The notes: generated from the sequence alone by a model not told the origin. A stretch of 64,000 nt of DNA from Neorhizobium sp. NCHU2750 (GCF_003597675.1 NZ_CP030827.1:248001-312000); one strand, 5' to 3'; positions 9,431-20,075 are shown, counted from the stretch's first letter. Translations and numbers: made by a program.

Positions 9431-10177
9431 ATGGGGTATTCACGAGGCGGAACTGCTGACGGGCCGGGGAGCATCCAGTACCTGCGTCTTCAGCGCGGCT
9501 CGAGCCGGTCCGACATTTTCCCCAAGCTGATTGCCATGCAGAAGAGCCTGAAGGCTCGGAACTTCGCCGTTTTCCGGATTACCGGCGCAGGCTTGCCGAA
9601 CAAGCGCAAGCTGGTCTGCGAACTGGAAAACTGGGGCACGGGTGCTGGCGAAGAGCGGGTGCGCCTGCTGCATGAGGTCGAGGACATCCTGCTCGATCAT
9701 ATTGAAATGTCGCTTCTGCCGCTGATCTGGAATGGTTCGGGTGCCGCAAGTGTCGCGAATGCGGGCGAGTTTGCCCCGCTGATCCGCAGGCTGGAGCCGA
9801 CCGGACTGTCTTTCGCCGGTCTGGTCTTCCCGGTGCGTCTCGGCGCTCTTGGAAACGGGTATGTGGCATTTTTCGGTGACCAGCTTGAGTTGACGGCCGA
9901 TCTCGTTATCGAGCAGCACGTTCACAGTAGCCAGATCATGATGGACTTGCTCGCGCTCGACGAGCGTCGCAGCGTGCCGTCCGAATCGCTGAGCGAGCGC
10001 GAGATAACCTGCCTTCAATTGGCGGGTGACGGGCGAATAAGCGAAGAGATTGCCGAAAAGCTCGGCCTCTCCGTCCACACCGTCAACGCCTATCTCGGAT
10101 CCGCGACGATCAAGCTCGACTCGGTCAACCGCATCCAGGCGATCGCCAAGGCAATCCGGCTCGGCTATATCACCTGA
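9431..10177 (+). CDS. visR: VisR, LuxR-family master motility regulator
   Basis: 248 residues, partner of VisN. N-terminal ligand-domain-like region to about residue 175; C-terminal HTH with LSEREITCLQLAGDGRISEEIAEKL and VHTVNAYL. It lies directly downstream of visN and ends 34 bases from the convergent flhB stop. The DNA-binding half is more divergent from the LuxR consensus than that of VisN, which is usual for this pair. Confidence 0.92.
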   Translation: MGYSRGGTADGPGSIQYLRLQRGSSRSDIFPKLIAMQKSLKARNFAVFRITGAGLPNKRKLVCELENWGTGAGEERVRLLHEVEDILLDHIEMSLLPLIWNGSGAASVANAGEFAPLIRRLEPTGLSFAGLVFPVRLGALGNGYVAFFGDQLELTADLVIEQHVHSSQIMMDLLALDERRSVPSESLSEREITCLQLAGDGRISEEIAEKLGLSVHTVNAYLGSATIKLDSVNRIQAIAKAIRLGYIT

Positions 10178-10192
10178 CCCGGCCTGAGCTCA

Positions 10193-10212
10193 CGGCCGAA
10201 AGACCGGGCCGT
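10193..10212. terminator. Possible short hairpin between visR and flhB
   Basis: ACGGCC ... GGCCGT inverted repeat with a ~9-base loop in the 34-base gap between convergent visR and flhB. It has no T-tract, so termination is only suggested by position. Confidence 0.3.
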
Positions 10213-11294
10213 CAACGACGCTGGCCGCGCCTTGCCCTCAACGCATAGACCTTGTGAATGAGTTCCGCGACCGCCTTGTAGAACGGCGGCGGGATGATGC
10301 CATCCACGGTAACCTGCGCAAACATCGAGCGCGCCAGCGGCGGATCCTCGAAGATCGGGATGTTGTTGGCTTCGGCAACTTCGCGGATCTTCAACGCGAC
10401 GAGGTCCTGCCCCTTCGCGAGGACCACCGGGGCATCGCTTTCCCCCTGGGCATAACGGAGTGCCACGGCGTAATGCGTCGGGTTGGCGATGACGAGTGTT
10501 GCACGGGGTACGTTGGCCATCATCCGGCGCCGCGCACGGTCGCGGCCGATGGAACGGATGCGGGCCTTGACGATCGGATCGCCTTGGGACTGCTTGAACT
10601 CGTCCTTCACTTCCTGTTTGGTCATCCGCATCATCGTGTACCAGTGATGCCGGGTCCAGAAAAAGTCGGCGACCGCCACGATGGCGGTGGCGAAGAGGAT
10701 CACGATCATGATCTTCTTCATCACGCGCATCATCGTCACGATGATCACCTGCGGATCGGAAAAGAGCGCATCGATCGATCGGAAATAATCGTTGTGCAGG
10801 ATGACGACCATGATGATCGACACAATGATGATCTTGAAAAGTGACTTGCCGAACTCGACCAGGCCCTGAACGCTGAACAGACGGCCCCAGCCCTTGACGA
10901 TCGAGATCCGCTCGGCCTGCGGCGTGATCCGTTTGAGCACGAATTGCGGCATGTGCTGTGCCACGTTCGAGCCGATGCCGAAGGCGATGAACAGCACGGC
11001 AACAGGCAGCAGCATTCCACTCACGTCCCAGGCAAGCCGCACGGCCAGCGAGACGAGGTCGCTCGCCGATTGGATCGTCCATTGATCCGGCTCTTCGAAA
11101 ATGTCACGCAGCGTCTCTGCAAGGCGTGCCGCGCCCTTTGGCAGGAAGAACACGAGGTAGATGTAGAAGGCGAGAGCCGAGGCGAATATCGGGACTTCGC
11201 GGGACGTGGGGATATTGCCCTCGGCAAACGCGTCCCGAATCTTTTTCTCGGTCGGGGCCTCTGTTTTACTGTCCTTGTCCTGATCGTCTGACAC
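10212..11294 (-). CDS. flhB: FlhB flagellar export gate and substrate-switch protein
   Basis: 360 residues from a GTG start at 11294 ([18 protein letters not shown]); the frame extends upstream but that part is not FlhB-like. Four membrane segments follow the charged N-terminus. The cytoplasmic domain holds the autocleavage site N271-P-T-H, at the position expected for FlhB, which switches export from rod/hook to filament substrates. It is the last gene of the leftward operon flgF-fliI-orf-motA-fliM-fliN-fliG-flhB and is separated from fliG by a 218-base gap with a perfect hairpin. Confidence 0.94.
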   Translation of the reverse strand: MSDDQDKDSKTEAPTEKKIRDAFAEGNIPTSREVPIFASALAFYIYLVFFLPKGAARLAETLRDIFEEPDQWTIQSASDLVSLAVRLAWDVSGMLLPVAVLFIAFGIGSNVAQHMPQFVLKRITPQAERISIVKGWGRLFSVQGLVEFGKSLFKIIIVSIIMVVILHNDYFRSIDALFSDPQVIIVTMMRVMKKIMIVILFATAIVAVADFFWTRHHWYTMMRMTKQEVKDEFKQSQGDPIVKARIRSIGRDRARRRMMANVPRATLVIANPTHYAVALRYAQGESDAPVVLAKGQDLVALKIREVAEANNIPIFEDPPLARSMFAQVTVDGIIPPPFYKAVAELIHKVYALRARRGQRR

Positions 11295-11438
11295 GAGCGT
11301 CTTCCTGGCGGTCTGCGCGCGACAACGCGAACGGTTCTTTCCAAAAACCCTAGTCCTGTGGCCGCAGACGGGCAATCGCGCGGCAGGCGGGCAGGGGCGT
11401 TTTCAACAGCGATTGGTGACGTCTTTACCCACAAACGC

Positions 11439-11474
11439 ATAGACCCGAAAATCGCTGCCGATTTTCGGGTCTAT
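11439..11474. terminator. Perfect 16-bp hairpin between fliG and flhB
   Basis: ATAGACCCGAAAATCG (11439-11454) and its exact reverse complement (11459-11474) around a 4-base loop. It sits 38 bases downstream of the fliG stop, reading leftward, before flhB. There is no clean T-tract on the leftward strand, so it could be an attenuator, an mRNA-stabilising hairpin or a partial terminator setting a lower flhB level. Confidence 0.5.
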
Positions 11475-11512
11475 TGCTCGTTTTCGTGCCCTCAGGCGTC
11501 GATCGTGGAGGA

Positions 11513-12559
11513 TCAGGCGGCTGCGCCGGCGTCCTCTGCTTCCTTTTCCTTGAGCATGATCTGCCCGGAATTGGCCAGCCTGAGTGCTTCCTGCGCGATG
11601 GCGCGGCGGGCAATCGCGATTTCGCGCGGATTGGTGCCGGGCGTTTCGACCTGCAGGTCCGATTCGATCATGCGGCGCGCGCGCGGGCTGAGCGACGACA
11701 GCACGCTTTCGCGAAGCGCCGGCGACGATGTCCGGAGCGCCATGGTGATGACTTCGCCGGAAATGTCGTTGAGCAGCAGGACGCGGCTGCGCTGCGGCAT
11801 GAGCAGGATGTCGTCGAACAGGAAGATCTTCGGGCGAACCTTGTTGACGGCCTCCTGGCTGATCTCCTCGAGCGAGGTGAGCAAGGTGTCGACATCGGGC
11901 TTGGTCAGTTCGTTCATCAGTTCGGCAACCTTGATCGGGCCGGCCGAATTCTTCTCGCGCTCGATCTCGCTGATCAGGTCGACGACCTTGTTCTCGATGA
12001 TCTGGGCGGCCTTCGGGTTGACGTTCTTCAGGTTGACCGTACGGTTCATGATGTCGGCGCGCTGGCCATCGGGCAGCTTCAGAAGCACCTTGGCACCGAA
12101 GCCGGAAGGCAGCATCGACAGGATATAGGCAACCGTCTGCGGATGCTCGCGCAAGAGGAAGGCGGCAATGAAATCCGGCTCGGCTTCCTGCAGCCTGTCC
12201 CAGATGGATTCTTCATAGGACTGGAAGGCCATGCGGCGGCCAAGCAGCCCGTCGACTTCTTCGGGGGTAAGACCGGCCTCGAGAATGCTCTCGATGACCT
12301 TGGCATTGTCCATAAGGCCCGCGCCTTCGGTGAACAGGTCCTCGAACTCGTTGACCAGCTGTCCAAGCTCGTTCGGCGGAATGGTGCGCAGGGTCTGCGC
12401 TGCGGCGATGATCGCCTGCAGTTCCGCTTGGGTGAAATATTTGAGCAGCTTTCCGGCGACATTCTTTCCCATGGCAAGCAGCACAGCCGCTGCCTTTTCC
12501 GCCTGGGAAAGAGGTTTGTCTGTCAATGCCCCGCCGCCGAAGTCTTCAAAGTCCATCAT
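11513..12559 (-). CDS. fliG: FliG rotor switch protein
   Basis: 348 residues. The N-terminal FliF-binding domain has the AAAVLLAMGKNVAGKLLKYF segment. The middle domain carries the EHPQTVAYIL motif (HPQ = EHPQR-type FliM-binding site). The C-terminal torque helix has charged residues in FLFDDILLM and SPRARRMIESDL. It links the MS ring to the stator. A start one codon later (MDFEDF) is equally possible. It lies downstream of fliN by 31 bases. Confidence 0.95.
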   Translation of the reverse strand: MMDFEDFGGGALTDKPLSQAEKAAAVLLAMGKNVAGKLLKYFTQAELQAIIAAAQTLRTIPPNELGQLVNEFEDLFTEGAGLMDNAKVIESILEAGLTPEEVDGLLGRRMAFQSYEESIWDRLQEAEPDFIAAFLLREHPQTVAYILSMLPSGFGAKVLLKLPDGQRADIMNRTVNLKNVNPKAAQIIENKVVDLISEIEREKNSAGPIKVAELMNELTKPDVDTLLTSLEEISQEAVNKVRPKIFLFDDILLMPQRSRVLLLNDISGEVITMALRTSSPALRESVLSSLSPRARRMIESDLQVETPGTNPREIAIARRAIAQEALRLANSGQIMLKEKEAEDAGAAA

Positions 12560-12590
12560 GGTCTTTTCCTCTTTGCTTCAGACGTCAGGA

Positions 12591-13118
12591 TCAGGATGTC
12601 CTGGAGCTCATGACTTCGATGAGCTTTACGCCGAAGCGGGTATCGTCGTCTTCGAGAACGGTGATCTCTCCACGAGCGATGCGGCGGCCGTTGACCGTGA
12701 TGTCAACCGGTTCGCCAATCTTCTTGTCGAGCGCCACGACGGCACCCTCTTGCAGGTTCATCAGATTGGACACTGAAATACGACTCGTTCCAAGCACAAC
12801 ATGAACATCAATCGGGATATCCATGATCAGGTCAAGGTTCGTATGCAGGCCTGAGCCGGCTTTCCCACCCGTATCTCCGGCCGGGAAGTCGAAATCGCCG
12901 CCCGCGCCGGCGTCACTGCCGAAGGAGGGCAGTTCCGGGCTGGTTTCGGCGCCGGCGGGGAAGTCGAAGCCGAAACTGTCGTCGGCCGAAGGCGCGGTGC
13001 CATCGGCGTCATGCTTCATCACACCACGAAGGTCGTTGACCGCGTTGTCGAAGTCAAAGTCCGAACCTGATGTGTCCAGTGCGTTGTCTTCCGTCGAAGC
13101 TGTTTTCTTTGTCGCCAT
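12591..13118 (-). CDS. fliN: FliN rotor switch protein
   Basis: 175 residues. An extended, disordered N-terminus rich in Asp, Ser, Gly and Ala (about residues 1-85) precedes a standard SpoA/FliN domain ([20 protein letters not shown], then the [26 protein letters not shown] signature). C-ring component that binds FliM and, in other species, FliH. The long N-terminal tail is common in alphaproteobacteria. Confidence 0.94.
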   Translation of the reverse strand: MATKKTASTEDNALDTSGSDFDFDNAVNDLRGVMKHDADGTAPSADDSFGFDFPAGAETSPELPSFGSDAGAGGDFDFPAGDTGGKAGSGLHTNLDLIMDIPIDVHVVLGTSRISVSNLMNLQEGAVVALDKKIGEPVDITVNGRRIARGEITVLEDDDTRFGVKLIEVMSSRTS

Positions 13119-13187
13119 GAAATTAGCATTCCCGTTCCAAATTTATCGGCCACCGGCCTCGTCGCCCGGTCGCAGAACTCGCCTGCG

Positions 13188-14153
13188 TCAGCCGAGCAAA
13201 TGTTTCAAAATGTCGTTTTCGTTGCTGACATTTTCCTTGACGCGAACCGTGTAGTTTTCGCCGCTCCTGCCGAACTCGCAATTATACATCTCGCGCCCGT
13301 TGGCGCTCACGTCGACGACGATCTCCTCGCTGTCGCGGAAGGCGATGACGTCGCCCGCCACCAGTTTCGAGATCGTTGCCAGAGTGAGGGCCTCCAGCGG
13401 GATCTTCGCCTCCAGCGTCACGCGCGAGCGGCGGACCTGCTCGGACATGCTTTCCGTCCACTTCTCGTGGTCGCGGGAAAGCTCGCCCTTGGGCTTTGGA
13501 AGCGTCACCGTGGTCTTCAACAGATATTGCTGCGGAATGACGAGGAAGAAGTCCGAGGTCACCTTGCCGAGCTTGATGCCGATGCGGATCGAGACGGCGA
13601 ACGGATCGGCCGCGTCTTCCTCAGGCTTCAGCCGTGCATCGGCATTGTGCGGTGGCTCGATCGAAGGCTCGAAGCCGCCTGGTGCGTTGACACCCGAGCG
13701 CAGCACCTGGGCAATCTTGTCGAAGACCACCACGGAAAGCTCCAGTTCGATCTGCGAAAGCTGCCGCGTCGGCGGCTGGAAGATGGTTTCGGGCATGGCA
13801 CCGAGCAGGGTCTCCATCATCGTGATGACGAAGGCGTTGCCGCAGGCGATGACGAAGTTCGGGCACCAGTTGCGAAGGGTGGCATCCACCAACGCGACAT
13901 TGTCGCCGAGCGCGCCGACGAGTTCGCTCATCACGCCCGACTGGTAGCCTTCGTAGGAAATCTCCACGCCAAGCCCGAGCTCGCTCTGCAGCACGTCGGG
14001 CAGGAAGGCGAGGTAGAGGCTGCCGAAATCCTGGCTCAGCCGCTCCAGCGTCTTTTGGTCGCCGAGCGAGCCGGTCAGGCGGGCAAGAAGCGCCCGTCCC
14101 ATGGCCGGCTGCTGTTGCGAAGCTTGGGGATTGCTGTTCTGCATGATCGTCAC
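13188..14153 (-). CDS. fliM: FliM rotor switch protein
   Basis: 321 residues: a CheC-like middle domain and a C-terminal SpoA domain ([44 protein letters not shown]). The usual N-terminal CheY-binding LSQxEIDALL peptide is not obvious; the protein starts with a Gln/Asn/Ser-rich tail. This diverged form is typical of rhizobial FliM. Its start overlaps the motA stop by 4 bases (14150-14153). Confidence 0.9.
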   Translation of the reverse strand: MTIMQNSNPQASQQQPAMGRALLARLTGSLGDQKTLERLSQDFGSLYLAFLPDVLQSELGLGVEISYEGYQSGVMSELVGALGDNVALVDATLRNWCPNFVIACGNAFVITMMETLLGAMPETIFQPPTRQLSQIELELSVVVFDKIAQVLRSGVNAPGGFEPSIEPPHNADARLKPEEDAADPFAVSIRIGIKLGKVTSDFFLVIPQQYLLKTTVTLPKPKGELSRDHEKWTESMSEQVRRSRVTLEAKIPLEALTLATISKLVAGDVIAFRDSEEIVVDVSANGREMYNCEFGRSGENYTVRVKENVSNENDILKHLLG

Positions 14154-15022
14154 GCTGCCTTCGTGTCGCCGCCGGGTTTCATCATTTCCTGCTCGACCGA
14201 GTCGATCGAAGGACGGTCGGACGAGGAGATCGTCTTGCGGCCGTATTCAAGCGCCACCTGCGGTACGGAGCCGTTCATGTAGGCAAGCAGGGTCTGCTTG
14301 ACGATGATATAGAGCCGATGCTGCTTGGTCCGCACGATCTTGATCTGCGACACGAGCGGGTTGCAGAGGCAGTAGGAAAGGAAGATGCCGAGCATCGTGC
14401 CGACCAGTGCCGAGCCGATCAGGCCGCCGAGCACTTCCGGCGATTCATTGATATGGCTCATGGCCTTGATGACGCCGAGAACGGCGGCGATAATACCGAG
14501 TGCGGGGAAGGCGTCGCCCATCAGCTGGATCGCGTGATAGGGCTTCAGCCGGTCATGCAGGATGGTTTCGATTTCCTCGTCCATCAGCGCCTCGATCTCG
14601 TGCGAGCGGGCATTGCCGATGATGATCAGTCGAACGTAATCGCAGATGAACGCCGTCAGCTCGGTATCCTTGAGAACCATCGGGGCGGACTGGAAGATCG
14701 AGGATTCCTGCGGATTGTCGATATGCGCTTCGATTTCGTTACGCGACTTCGTCCTCAGGTCACGCATCAGCGAGTAGAGAACGCCGAGCACTTCCAGATA
14801 GGCCTTTTCCTTCGGCACGGCACCCTTGAAGGCCTCGCCGATCGCCTTGCCGGAATCCTTCAGCACCTTCATCGGATTGGCCATGACGAAACTGCCGACA
14901 CCGGCGCCGCCGATGACCATGAGCTCGAACGGCTGCATCAACAGGCCCACATGGCCGCCCATGGCCATGAAGCCGCCAATGATACAGCCAACGGTGATTA
15001 CCAATCCGATAATAAGATTCAT
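14150..15022 (-). CDS. motA: MotA proton-driven stator protein
   Basis: 290 residues with four membrane segments: two at the N-terminus ([21 protein letters not shown]) and two near 170-230 ([36 protein letters not shown]). The cytoplasmic loop contains the charged residues that contact FliG. It forms the stator with MotB, whose gene lies 18 kb away in the same cluster. It shares the leftward operon with the rotor genes. Confidence 0.95.
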   Translation of the reverse strand: MNLIIGLVITVGCIIGGFMAMGGHVGLLMQPFELMVIGGAGVGSFVMANPMKVLKDSGKAIGEAFKGAVPKEKAYLEVLGVLYSLMRDLRTKSRNEIEAHIDNPQESSIFQSAPMVLKDTELTAFICDYVRLIIIGNARSHEIEALMDEEIETILHDRLKPYHAIQLMGDAFPALGIIAAVLGVIKAMSHINESPEVLGGLIGSALVGTMLGIFLSYCLCNPLVSQIKIVRTKQHRLYIIVKQTLLAYMNGSVPQVALEYGRKTISSSDRPSIDSVEQEMMKPGGDTKAA

Positions 15023-15131
15023 AGTAAGCTCGCATCCAACGCTTTTGCTTGAATAGACTGATAAGGCGTCTGCCTTGCGTGAGACTGTTGTGGTCTGGTC
15101 CGGCTAAACTGGCTTTGCGGGCCGCAGCGTC

Positions 15132-15692
15132 TCATTCGCTGTAGATCTTTCCCGCAGACGTGACGATTTCCCATTTGCCGCTGCGTTGCCTGAGGCTCGC
15201 TAGGCGCGAATTATCCGGCAGCGTAGAACCGATCTGCACCAGGAAAATGCCGCTCGCATTCTCGATCAGAGCGCGGCCGTTTGCAACATGCAGAAGCTTG
15301 AAATCGGTGCCGCCGGGGAAGGGCTGGTTCTGGAAGCCGCCCGGCTCGCCCGAACTGTCGGAACCGGACGATGGAATTGCCGCCGTCGTCAGGCGGTCGT
15401 CAGCCGGAGGAGGCTCGGTGGTCCTGTCTGCCTCGTCGACAAGCGGATCGCGCATCGCGCCGATACCGGCATCGCCTACGGGACGAATGTGGCTCGCATT
15501 GCGCATGCCCTCCCAGCCGGCGACGTTGACGCCGAACTTGTCCTGATTGAAGAACACATACCAGGGGAAGGCCGCACAGAGCATCGAAAAGCCGATCAGC
15601 GAGGCGACGATCCATCGGTCTATCGGCTTCGTCACGGCGCTGCCGCCGCTGCGGCGCCGCCTGAATGGTATCTTGCCTGGAAGCTTGGCCAT
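15132..15692 (-). CDS. Conserved single-span membrane protein of the fliI-motA operon
   Basis: 186 residues, unrecognised function. A basic N-terminus (RRRR) leads to one membrane helix near residues 28-48 (WIVASLIGFSMLCAAFPWYVFF), then a periplasmic part with a low-complexity Pro/Ser/Gly stretch. It ends in a compact ~55-residue beta-rich domain (LLHVANGRALIENASG... WEIVTSAGKIYSE) that resembles the C-terminal domain of clamp or inner-membrane secretion proteins (my impression only). The start overlaps the fliI stop (ATGA), and motA follows. Sinorhizobium carries an orf of unknown role at this position. Confidence 0.75.
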   Translation of the reverse strand: MAKLPGKIPFRRRRSGGSAVTKPIDRWIVASLIGFSMLCAAFPWYVFFNQDKFGVNVAGWEGMRNASHIRPVGDAGIGAMRDPLVDEADRTTEPPPADDRLTTAAIPSSGSDSSGEPGGFQNQPFPGGTDFKLLHVANGRALIENASGIFLVQIGSTLPDNSRLASLRQRSGKWEIVTSAGKIYSE

Positions 15693-17104
15693 CAGGCACC
15701 CCTCTTTCCTGCCGGTACGGCGCGATTATTGCCGGTGAGGGCAGCCTTCAGTGCGTTGGCAAGCTCCGTATAGGCATCGATTACCACCGGATCTCCGGGC
15801 GATTGCTTCAGCACGTCGTAGATGATCGGCACCTGCTTGACCGCCATGTCGAGATCGGGATCGGCACCCGGCCGGTAGCCGCCGATCAGGCGCAGGTCCT
15901 TCGTCTCCTCGTAGATATTGATCAGGCCTTTCAGCCGCGAAACCAGCCGTTCCTGGTCACCCGTCCAGGCCTTGCGTGCCAGACGCGAGATCGACGACAG
16001 CGGATTGACGGGCGGATAGCGGCCCTCGTCGGCCAGCGCGCGGTCGAGCACGATATGGCCATCGAGGATACCGCGGGTCGAATCGGCGATCGGGTCGTTG
16101 TGATTGTCCCCGTCGACGAGGATCGAGATGATCGCCGTGATCGTTCCTGCACCCTCCATGCCGGGTCCGGCACGTTCCAGCAGCCGCGGCAGCTCGGTGA
16201 AGACGGAAGCGGGATAGCCGCGCGCAACCGGCGGCTCGCCGGCTGCGATCGCGACCTCGCGGATGGCATGGGCGAATCGCGTCACGCTGTCGGCGATGAA
16301 AAGCACGTTCTGGCCCTGGTCGCGAAAATGTTCGGCGATCGTCATGCCGACCAGCGGCGCCATCTTGCGCAGCATCGGGCTCTCGTCGCTGGTGGTGACG
16401 ACGATCACAGCCTTTGCGACGTTCTTGCCGAGCGTGTCCTCGATGAATTCGCGCACTTCACGGCCGCGTTCGCCGACAAGCGTGATCACCACGCGGTCGA
16501 AGGCATCGGCCTTTGCAAGCATCGACAGCAATGTCGATTTGCCGACGCCGGACCCGGCGAAAACCCCGAGACGCTGGCCATAGCAGATCGGCGCGAAGAT
16601 ATCGATCGCCTTGACGCCGGTACGGAACGATGTGTCCACGCGTCTTCGGGTCATCGACGGCGGCGGCTGGCTATTGATCGAGCGCTGCACTGGGCCTTCA
16701 CGAAGCGGCCCCTTGCCGTCGATCGGGCGGCATAGCGAGTTGATCGTCCTGCCGCACCAGCTGTCGCTCGGCGCGAGCCGGAATTCGCCGGTGCGCAGCA
16801 CCAGGTCGTCGACGCCGATCGGCGCACCCGGTTCGATCGGGCAGACATAGATGAGGTCGGGCTCGACGCGCACGACCTCGCCCATATGCAGGCCGGTCGC
16901 GCTCTGGTGAGAGACGAATTCGCCGAGGCGCACGTGCCGGGACAGGCCGCTGACCGTATAATAACCGGCGGCGATCATTCTCACCCGGCCGCCCCAGGAG
17001 AGAACATGCGCGGGATCGGCATAAAGGGCTGCCATATCGGCAAGCCGGTCCAGACGGTTCATTGCCACCGGCTGGAAATCCTCGGGCTGGGCTGCGGTCA
17101 TCAT
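15692..17104 (-). CDS. fliI: FliI flagellar export ATPase
   Basis: 470 residues, homolog of F1 beta subunits. Walker A GSGVGKST near residue 183, Walker B with LFIADSVTRFAHAIREVA, and the type-III-ATPase signature PRLLERAG are visible. It drives unfolding and targeting of export substrates; partners FliH and FliJ are not adjacent, but candidates lie at 32667 and 44645. It is the second gene of the leftward operon, 11 bases after flgF. Confidence 0.96.
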   Translation of the reverse strand: MMTAAQPEDFQPVAMNRLDRLADMAALYADPAHVLSWGGRVRMIAAGYYTVSGLSRHVRLGEFVSHQSATGLHMGEVVRVEPDLIYVCPIEPGAPIGVDDLVLRTGEFRLAPSDSWCGRTINSLCRPIDGKGPLREGPVQRSINSQPPPSMTRRRVDTSFRTGVKAIDIFAPICYGQRLGVFAGSGVGKSTLLSMLAKADAFDRVVITLVGERGREVREFIEDTLGKNVAKAVIVVTTSDESPMLRKMAPLVGMTIAEHFRDQGQNVLFIADSVTRFAHAIREVAIAAGEPPVARGYPASVFTELPRLLERAGPGMEGAGTITAIISILVDGDNHNDPIADSTRGILDGHIVLDRALADEGRYPPVNPLSSISRLARKAWTGDQERLVSRLKGLINIYEETKDLRLIGGYRPGADPDLDMAVKQVPIIYDVLKQSPGDPVVIDAYTELANALKAALTGNNRAVPAGKRGA

Positions 17105-17115
17105 TACTGTGTCCG

Positions 17116-17853
17116 TCAGCTGGTAACGCCGCCAAGCGTCTTCATCGCTTCAGAGAAGGTGTCTTCGCTCGTGCTCATCAGCGACGAGATGCTTTCAAAG
17201 GCGCGGTTGACCTGAATGAGCTGCGTCATCTCGCCGATGGCATTGACGTTGGACTGCTCGAGAAAGCCCTGCATCACGCCCACGCCCATCGTGTCGACCA
17301 CCGGCTGTGGCGTTTCGGTGGAGACCACGCCGCTGTTGTCGGTGCGATAAAAGCCCTTGCTCAGATCGGCGGTAAAGACGCCGATCTGCCCGACGGTCCG
17401 GCCATTCTGGTTGATACGGCCATCGGTGCCCACCTTGGGCGAACCACCGGTCGGGTCGAGTTGGATCGGACCTCCTCCCGAATCGAGCACCGGATAACCC
17501 AGTACCGAGACCAGGCTGCCGTCGAGCGACATGGAAAAGCGGCCGTCGCGGGTCAATACCGGCCCCTGCGGCGTCTGGACCTGGAACCATGCGTCGCCTT
17601 TGACGGCGAAGTCGAGCGAGTTGCCCGTCTGCTCGACGTCGCCGGTCTTCGTCGACAGATAGTCGTTACCCTGCGTGACGAAAGCCACCTTGGTATTGTT
17701 CTGGTTCTTCGTCTGGCTGAGAACCTGATCGAACTTCACCTCCGTCGCGCGAAAGCCCGTCGTATTCATGTTGGCGATGTTGTCGGAGATCGTGGTGAGG
17801 CGATGTTCGAGCGCGATCTGGGACGAAAGGCCGACATAGAGACCGGATTGCAT
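17116..17853 (-). CDS. flgF: FlgF proximal rod protein
   Basis: 245 residues. N-terminal rod motif IALEHRLTTISDNIANMNTTGFRA, a central D1 domain (FAVKGDAWFQVQTPQGPVLTRDG), and the C-terminal conserved helix (QSNVNAIGEMTQLIQVNRAFES). It heads the leftward operon and faces flgB across a 217-base divergent promoter region. Confidence 0.93.
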   Translation of the reverse strand: MQSGLYVGLSSQIALEHRLTTISDNIANMNTTGFRATEVKFDQVLSQTKNQNNTKVAFVTQGNDYLSTKTGDVEQTGNSLDFAVKGDAWFQVQTPQGPVLTRDGRFSMSLDGSLVSVLGYPVLDSGGGPIQLDPTGGSPKVGTDGRINQNGRTVGQIGVFTADLSKGFYRTDNSGVVSTETPQPVVDTMGVGVMQGFLEQSNVNAIGEMTQLIQVNRAFESISSLMSTSEDTFSEAMKTLGGVTS

Positions 17854-18070
17854 GTGTGGCTCCTGATTTAAAGGATACGCCGCATGCCCTCGCGGGGGAG
17901 AGCTCTGGCAAGTTCGGGAACACAGTTAAGTGCCCGGCCTTGCGCGAACCTGTTTGACGAGAACGAAGGGATTTCCGCTGTTTTCCGTCGAAATCTGAAG
18001 CCGGCCCCTACCGCAAGTCCCGCGCAAGATTGTCCCTCTAGCGTCCTGGACGACAAGATGGAGAACACCC
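17854..18070. promoter_or_regulatory. Divergent promoter region flgF / flgB
   Basis: 217 bases between two divergent operons for rod and rotor genes. It must contain promoters in both directions, probably Rem- or VisNR-dependent. No sigma motif is clear by eye. Confidence 0.45.
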
Positions 18071-18478
18071 ATGACCACCCAGCCGATCCAGTTGTTCGAG
18101 CTTGCGTCTCGGCAGGCAGAATGGCTGTCCGTCAGACAGCAGGTTGTCACGACGAACGTCGCCAATGCCAATACCCCGAAGTTTCATGCGAAGGATGTCA
18201 CTCCGTTCGACGCGGAGTTGAAGTCCACCAGTGGCATGGGCCCGATGGCAATGGCGCGCACCAACCCGGCGCACATGGTCGCCGACATCGCCGGTAACGG
18301 CGAGGTCGAAGTCAAGGATGGCAAGCTCGATCAGGAAATCGGTGTCCAGGAATCGGGCAACACCGTCGCCCTGGCGACTGAAATGACCAAGATGGGCGAC
18401 ATCAAGCGGCAGTTCGATCTGAACACGCAGCTCGTCGGCTCGATGAACAAGATGATGCTGGCGGTACTGGGCAAGTAA
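18071..18478 (+). CDS. flgB: FlgB proximal rod protein
   Basis: 135 residues, first gene of the rightward rod/ring operon. It shows the rod-family N-terminal signature ([26 protein letters not shown]) and a C-terminal helix ([24 protein letters not shown]). flgC begins one base after its stop. Confidence 0.93.
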   Translation: MTTQPIQLFELASRQAEWLSVRQQVVTTNVANANTPKFHAKDVTPFDAELKSTSGMGPMAMARTNPAHMVADIAGNGEVEVKDGKLDQEIGVQESGNTVALATEMTKMGDIKRQFDLNTQLVGSMNKMMLAVLGK

Positions 18479-18479
18479 G

Positions 18480-18893
18480 ATGGATTCACTGATCGCTTCG
18501 ATGAAGATCGCCGGCAGCGGCCTGGAGGCTCAGTCCACTCGCCTGCGTGTCGTTTCCGAAAACATCGCGAACGCCCGCACCACCGGCGACACTCCCGGTG
18601 CGGATCCCTATCGCCGCAAGATCATCACCTTCGGTGACGAGATGGACAAGGTCGCAGGCGTCAACATGGTCGACGTCAAGAAGATCGGCACGGATCAGGG
18701 CAAGTTCACCGAGGAATATGATCCCGACCATCCGGCCGCCGACGAGCACGGAATGGTCAAGTATCCGAATGTGAACGTGATGATCGAAATGGCCGATCTT
18801 CGCGAAGCCAACCGCAGTTACGAGGCTAACCTGCAGAGCATCAAGCAGACGCGGGACCTGATCTCGTCGACAATCGATTTGTTGAAAGGTTAA
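18480..18893 (+). CDS. flgC: FlgC proximal rod protein
   Basis: 137 residues. N-terminal [24 protein letters not shown] and C-terminal [20 protein letters not shown] are the FlgC signatures. It overlaps the fliE start by one base. Confidence 0.94.
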   Translation: MDSLIASMKIAGSGLEAQSTRLRVVSENIANARTTGDTPGADPYRRKIITFGDEMDKVAGVNMVDVKKIGTDQGKFTEEYDPDHPAADEHGMVKYPNVNVMIEMADLREANRSYEANLQSIKQTRDLISSTIDLLKG

Positions 18894-19243
18894 TGATGAT
18901 CGATAGCATTTCAAGCATCGGTTCGCTGACGAAGTCCAACGGTCTCGACCAGACGGAAAGCACCGGCACCAGCCTCACGGATATGCTCGGCACGGCAGCC
19001 GGCACGGTCGCCACCGGCGTCGCCGGCCCGTCTTTCGGCAGCTATCTGGCCGATGCCGCCAAGGGCGCTCTCGACACCGTCAAGAACGGCGAGGCCATGT
19101 CCTTTGCCGGAATCCAGGGCAAGGCATCCACTCGTGAGGTTGTCGATGCCGTGATGGACGCGAACCGCACCCTTCAGACCGCGATCGCGGTCAGGGACAA
19201 GGTCGTCTCCGCGTTCCTCGACATCACTAAAATGCAGATCTAG
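18893..19243 (+). CDS. fliE: FliE MS ring-rod junction protein
   Basis: 116 residues; two adjacent ATG codons at 18893 and 18896. The C-terminal half has the FliE pattern ([19 protein letters not shown] then [34 protein letters not shown]). First rod-side substrate exported, connecting FliF to the rod. Located between flgC and flgG as in other rhizobia. Confidence 0.93.
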   Translation: MMIDSISSIGSLTKSNGLDQTESTGTSLTDMLGTAAGTVATGVAGPSFGSYLADAAKGALDTVKNGEAMSFAGIQGKASTREVVDAVMDANRTLQTAIAVRDKVVSAFLDITKMQI

Positions 19244-19263
19244 AAAGCAGGGGTTATACCGTC

Positions 19264-20052
19264 ATGAGAGCACTCGCTATTGCCGCTACGGGTATGAACG
19301 CCCAGCAGACCAACCTGGATGTCATCGCAAACAACATCGCCAACATCAACACGACCGCCTTCAAGCGCGGCCGTGCGGAATTCACCGATCTTCTTTATCA
19401 GACGGAACGAGCAGCCGGCCTTGCCAACCGTGCCGACCAGGCGATCGTACCGGAAGGCGCCAATATCGGTCTCGGCGTGCAGACGGTTTCCACCCGCAAG
19501 CTGTTCGAACAGGGTGAGCTGACCCAGACCAGCAACGATCTCGACGTCGCGATCGTCGGCCATGGCTGGCTGCAGGTCCAGGGCACCGACAACACCACGG
19601 TCTATACGCGTGCAGGTTCGTTGAACAAGGATGCCAACGGACGTCTGGTGACCTCCGACGGCTATGCTGTCATTCCTCAGATCACCATTCCGAACGATGC
19701 GACGGAAGTGACGATTTCGGAAGACGGTACCGTTGCGGCCCGTATCGGCGATGCCGACACCACGACCAATCTGGGTCAGCTGCAGCTTGCACTCTTCGCC
19801 AACGATGCCGGCCTGCGGCCGATGGGCGACAATCTCTTCGGCGTCACGGATGCATCCGGCGATGCCGTCGTCGGCAACCCGACGGACACCGGTTATGGCT
19901 ATCTCAAACAGGGATACCTGGAAGCGTCCAACGTCGATTCCGTCAAGGAAATCACAGACCTGATTGCCGCGCAGCGCGCCTATGAAATGAACTCGAAGGT
20001 CATCACCACGGCCGACGACATGGCCAAGATCGTCAGCCAGAATCTGAAGTAA
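19264..20052 (+). CDS. flgG: FlgG distal rod protein
   Basis: 262 residues. Starts [31 protein letters not shown], has the Flg[10 protein letters not shown] segment, and ends with [26 protein letters not shown]. Length and motifs are those of a normal distal rod protein. flgA follows 23 bases later. Confidence 0.96.
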   Translation: MRALAIAATGMNAQQTNLDVIANNIANINTTAFKRGRAEFTDLLYQTERAAGLANRADQAIVPEGANIGLGVQTVSTRKLFEQGELTQTSNDLDVAIVGHGWLQVQGTDNTTVYTRAGSLNKDANGRLVTSDGYAVIPQITIPNDATEVTISEDGTVAARIGDADTTTNLGQLQLALFANDAGLRPMGDNLFGVTDASGDAVVGNPTDTGYGYLKQGYLEASNVDSVKEITDLIAAQRAYEMNSKVITTADDMAKIVSQNLK

Positions 20053-20075
20053 CGAAAACGGACGGGGCAAACATC

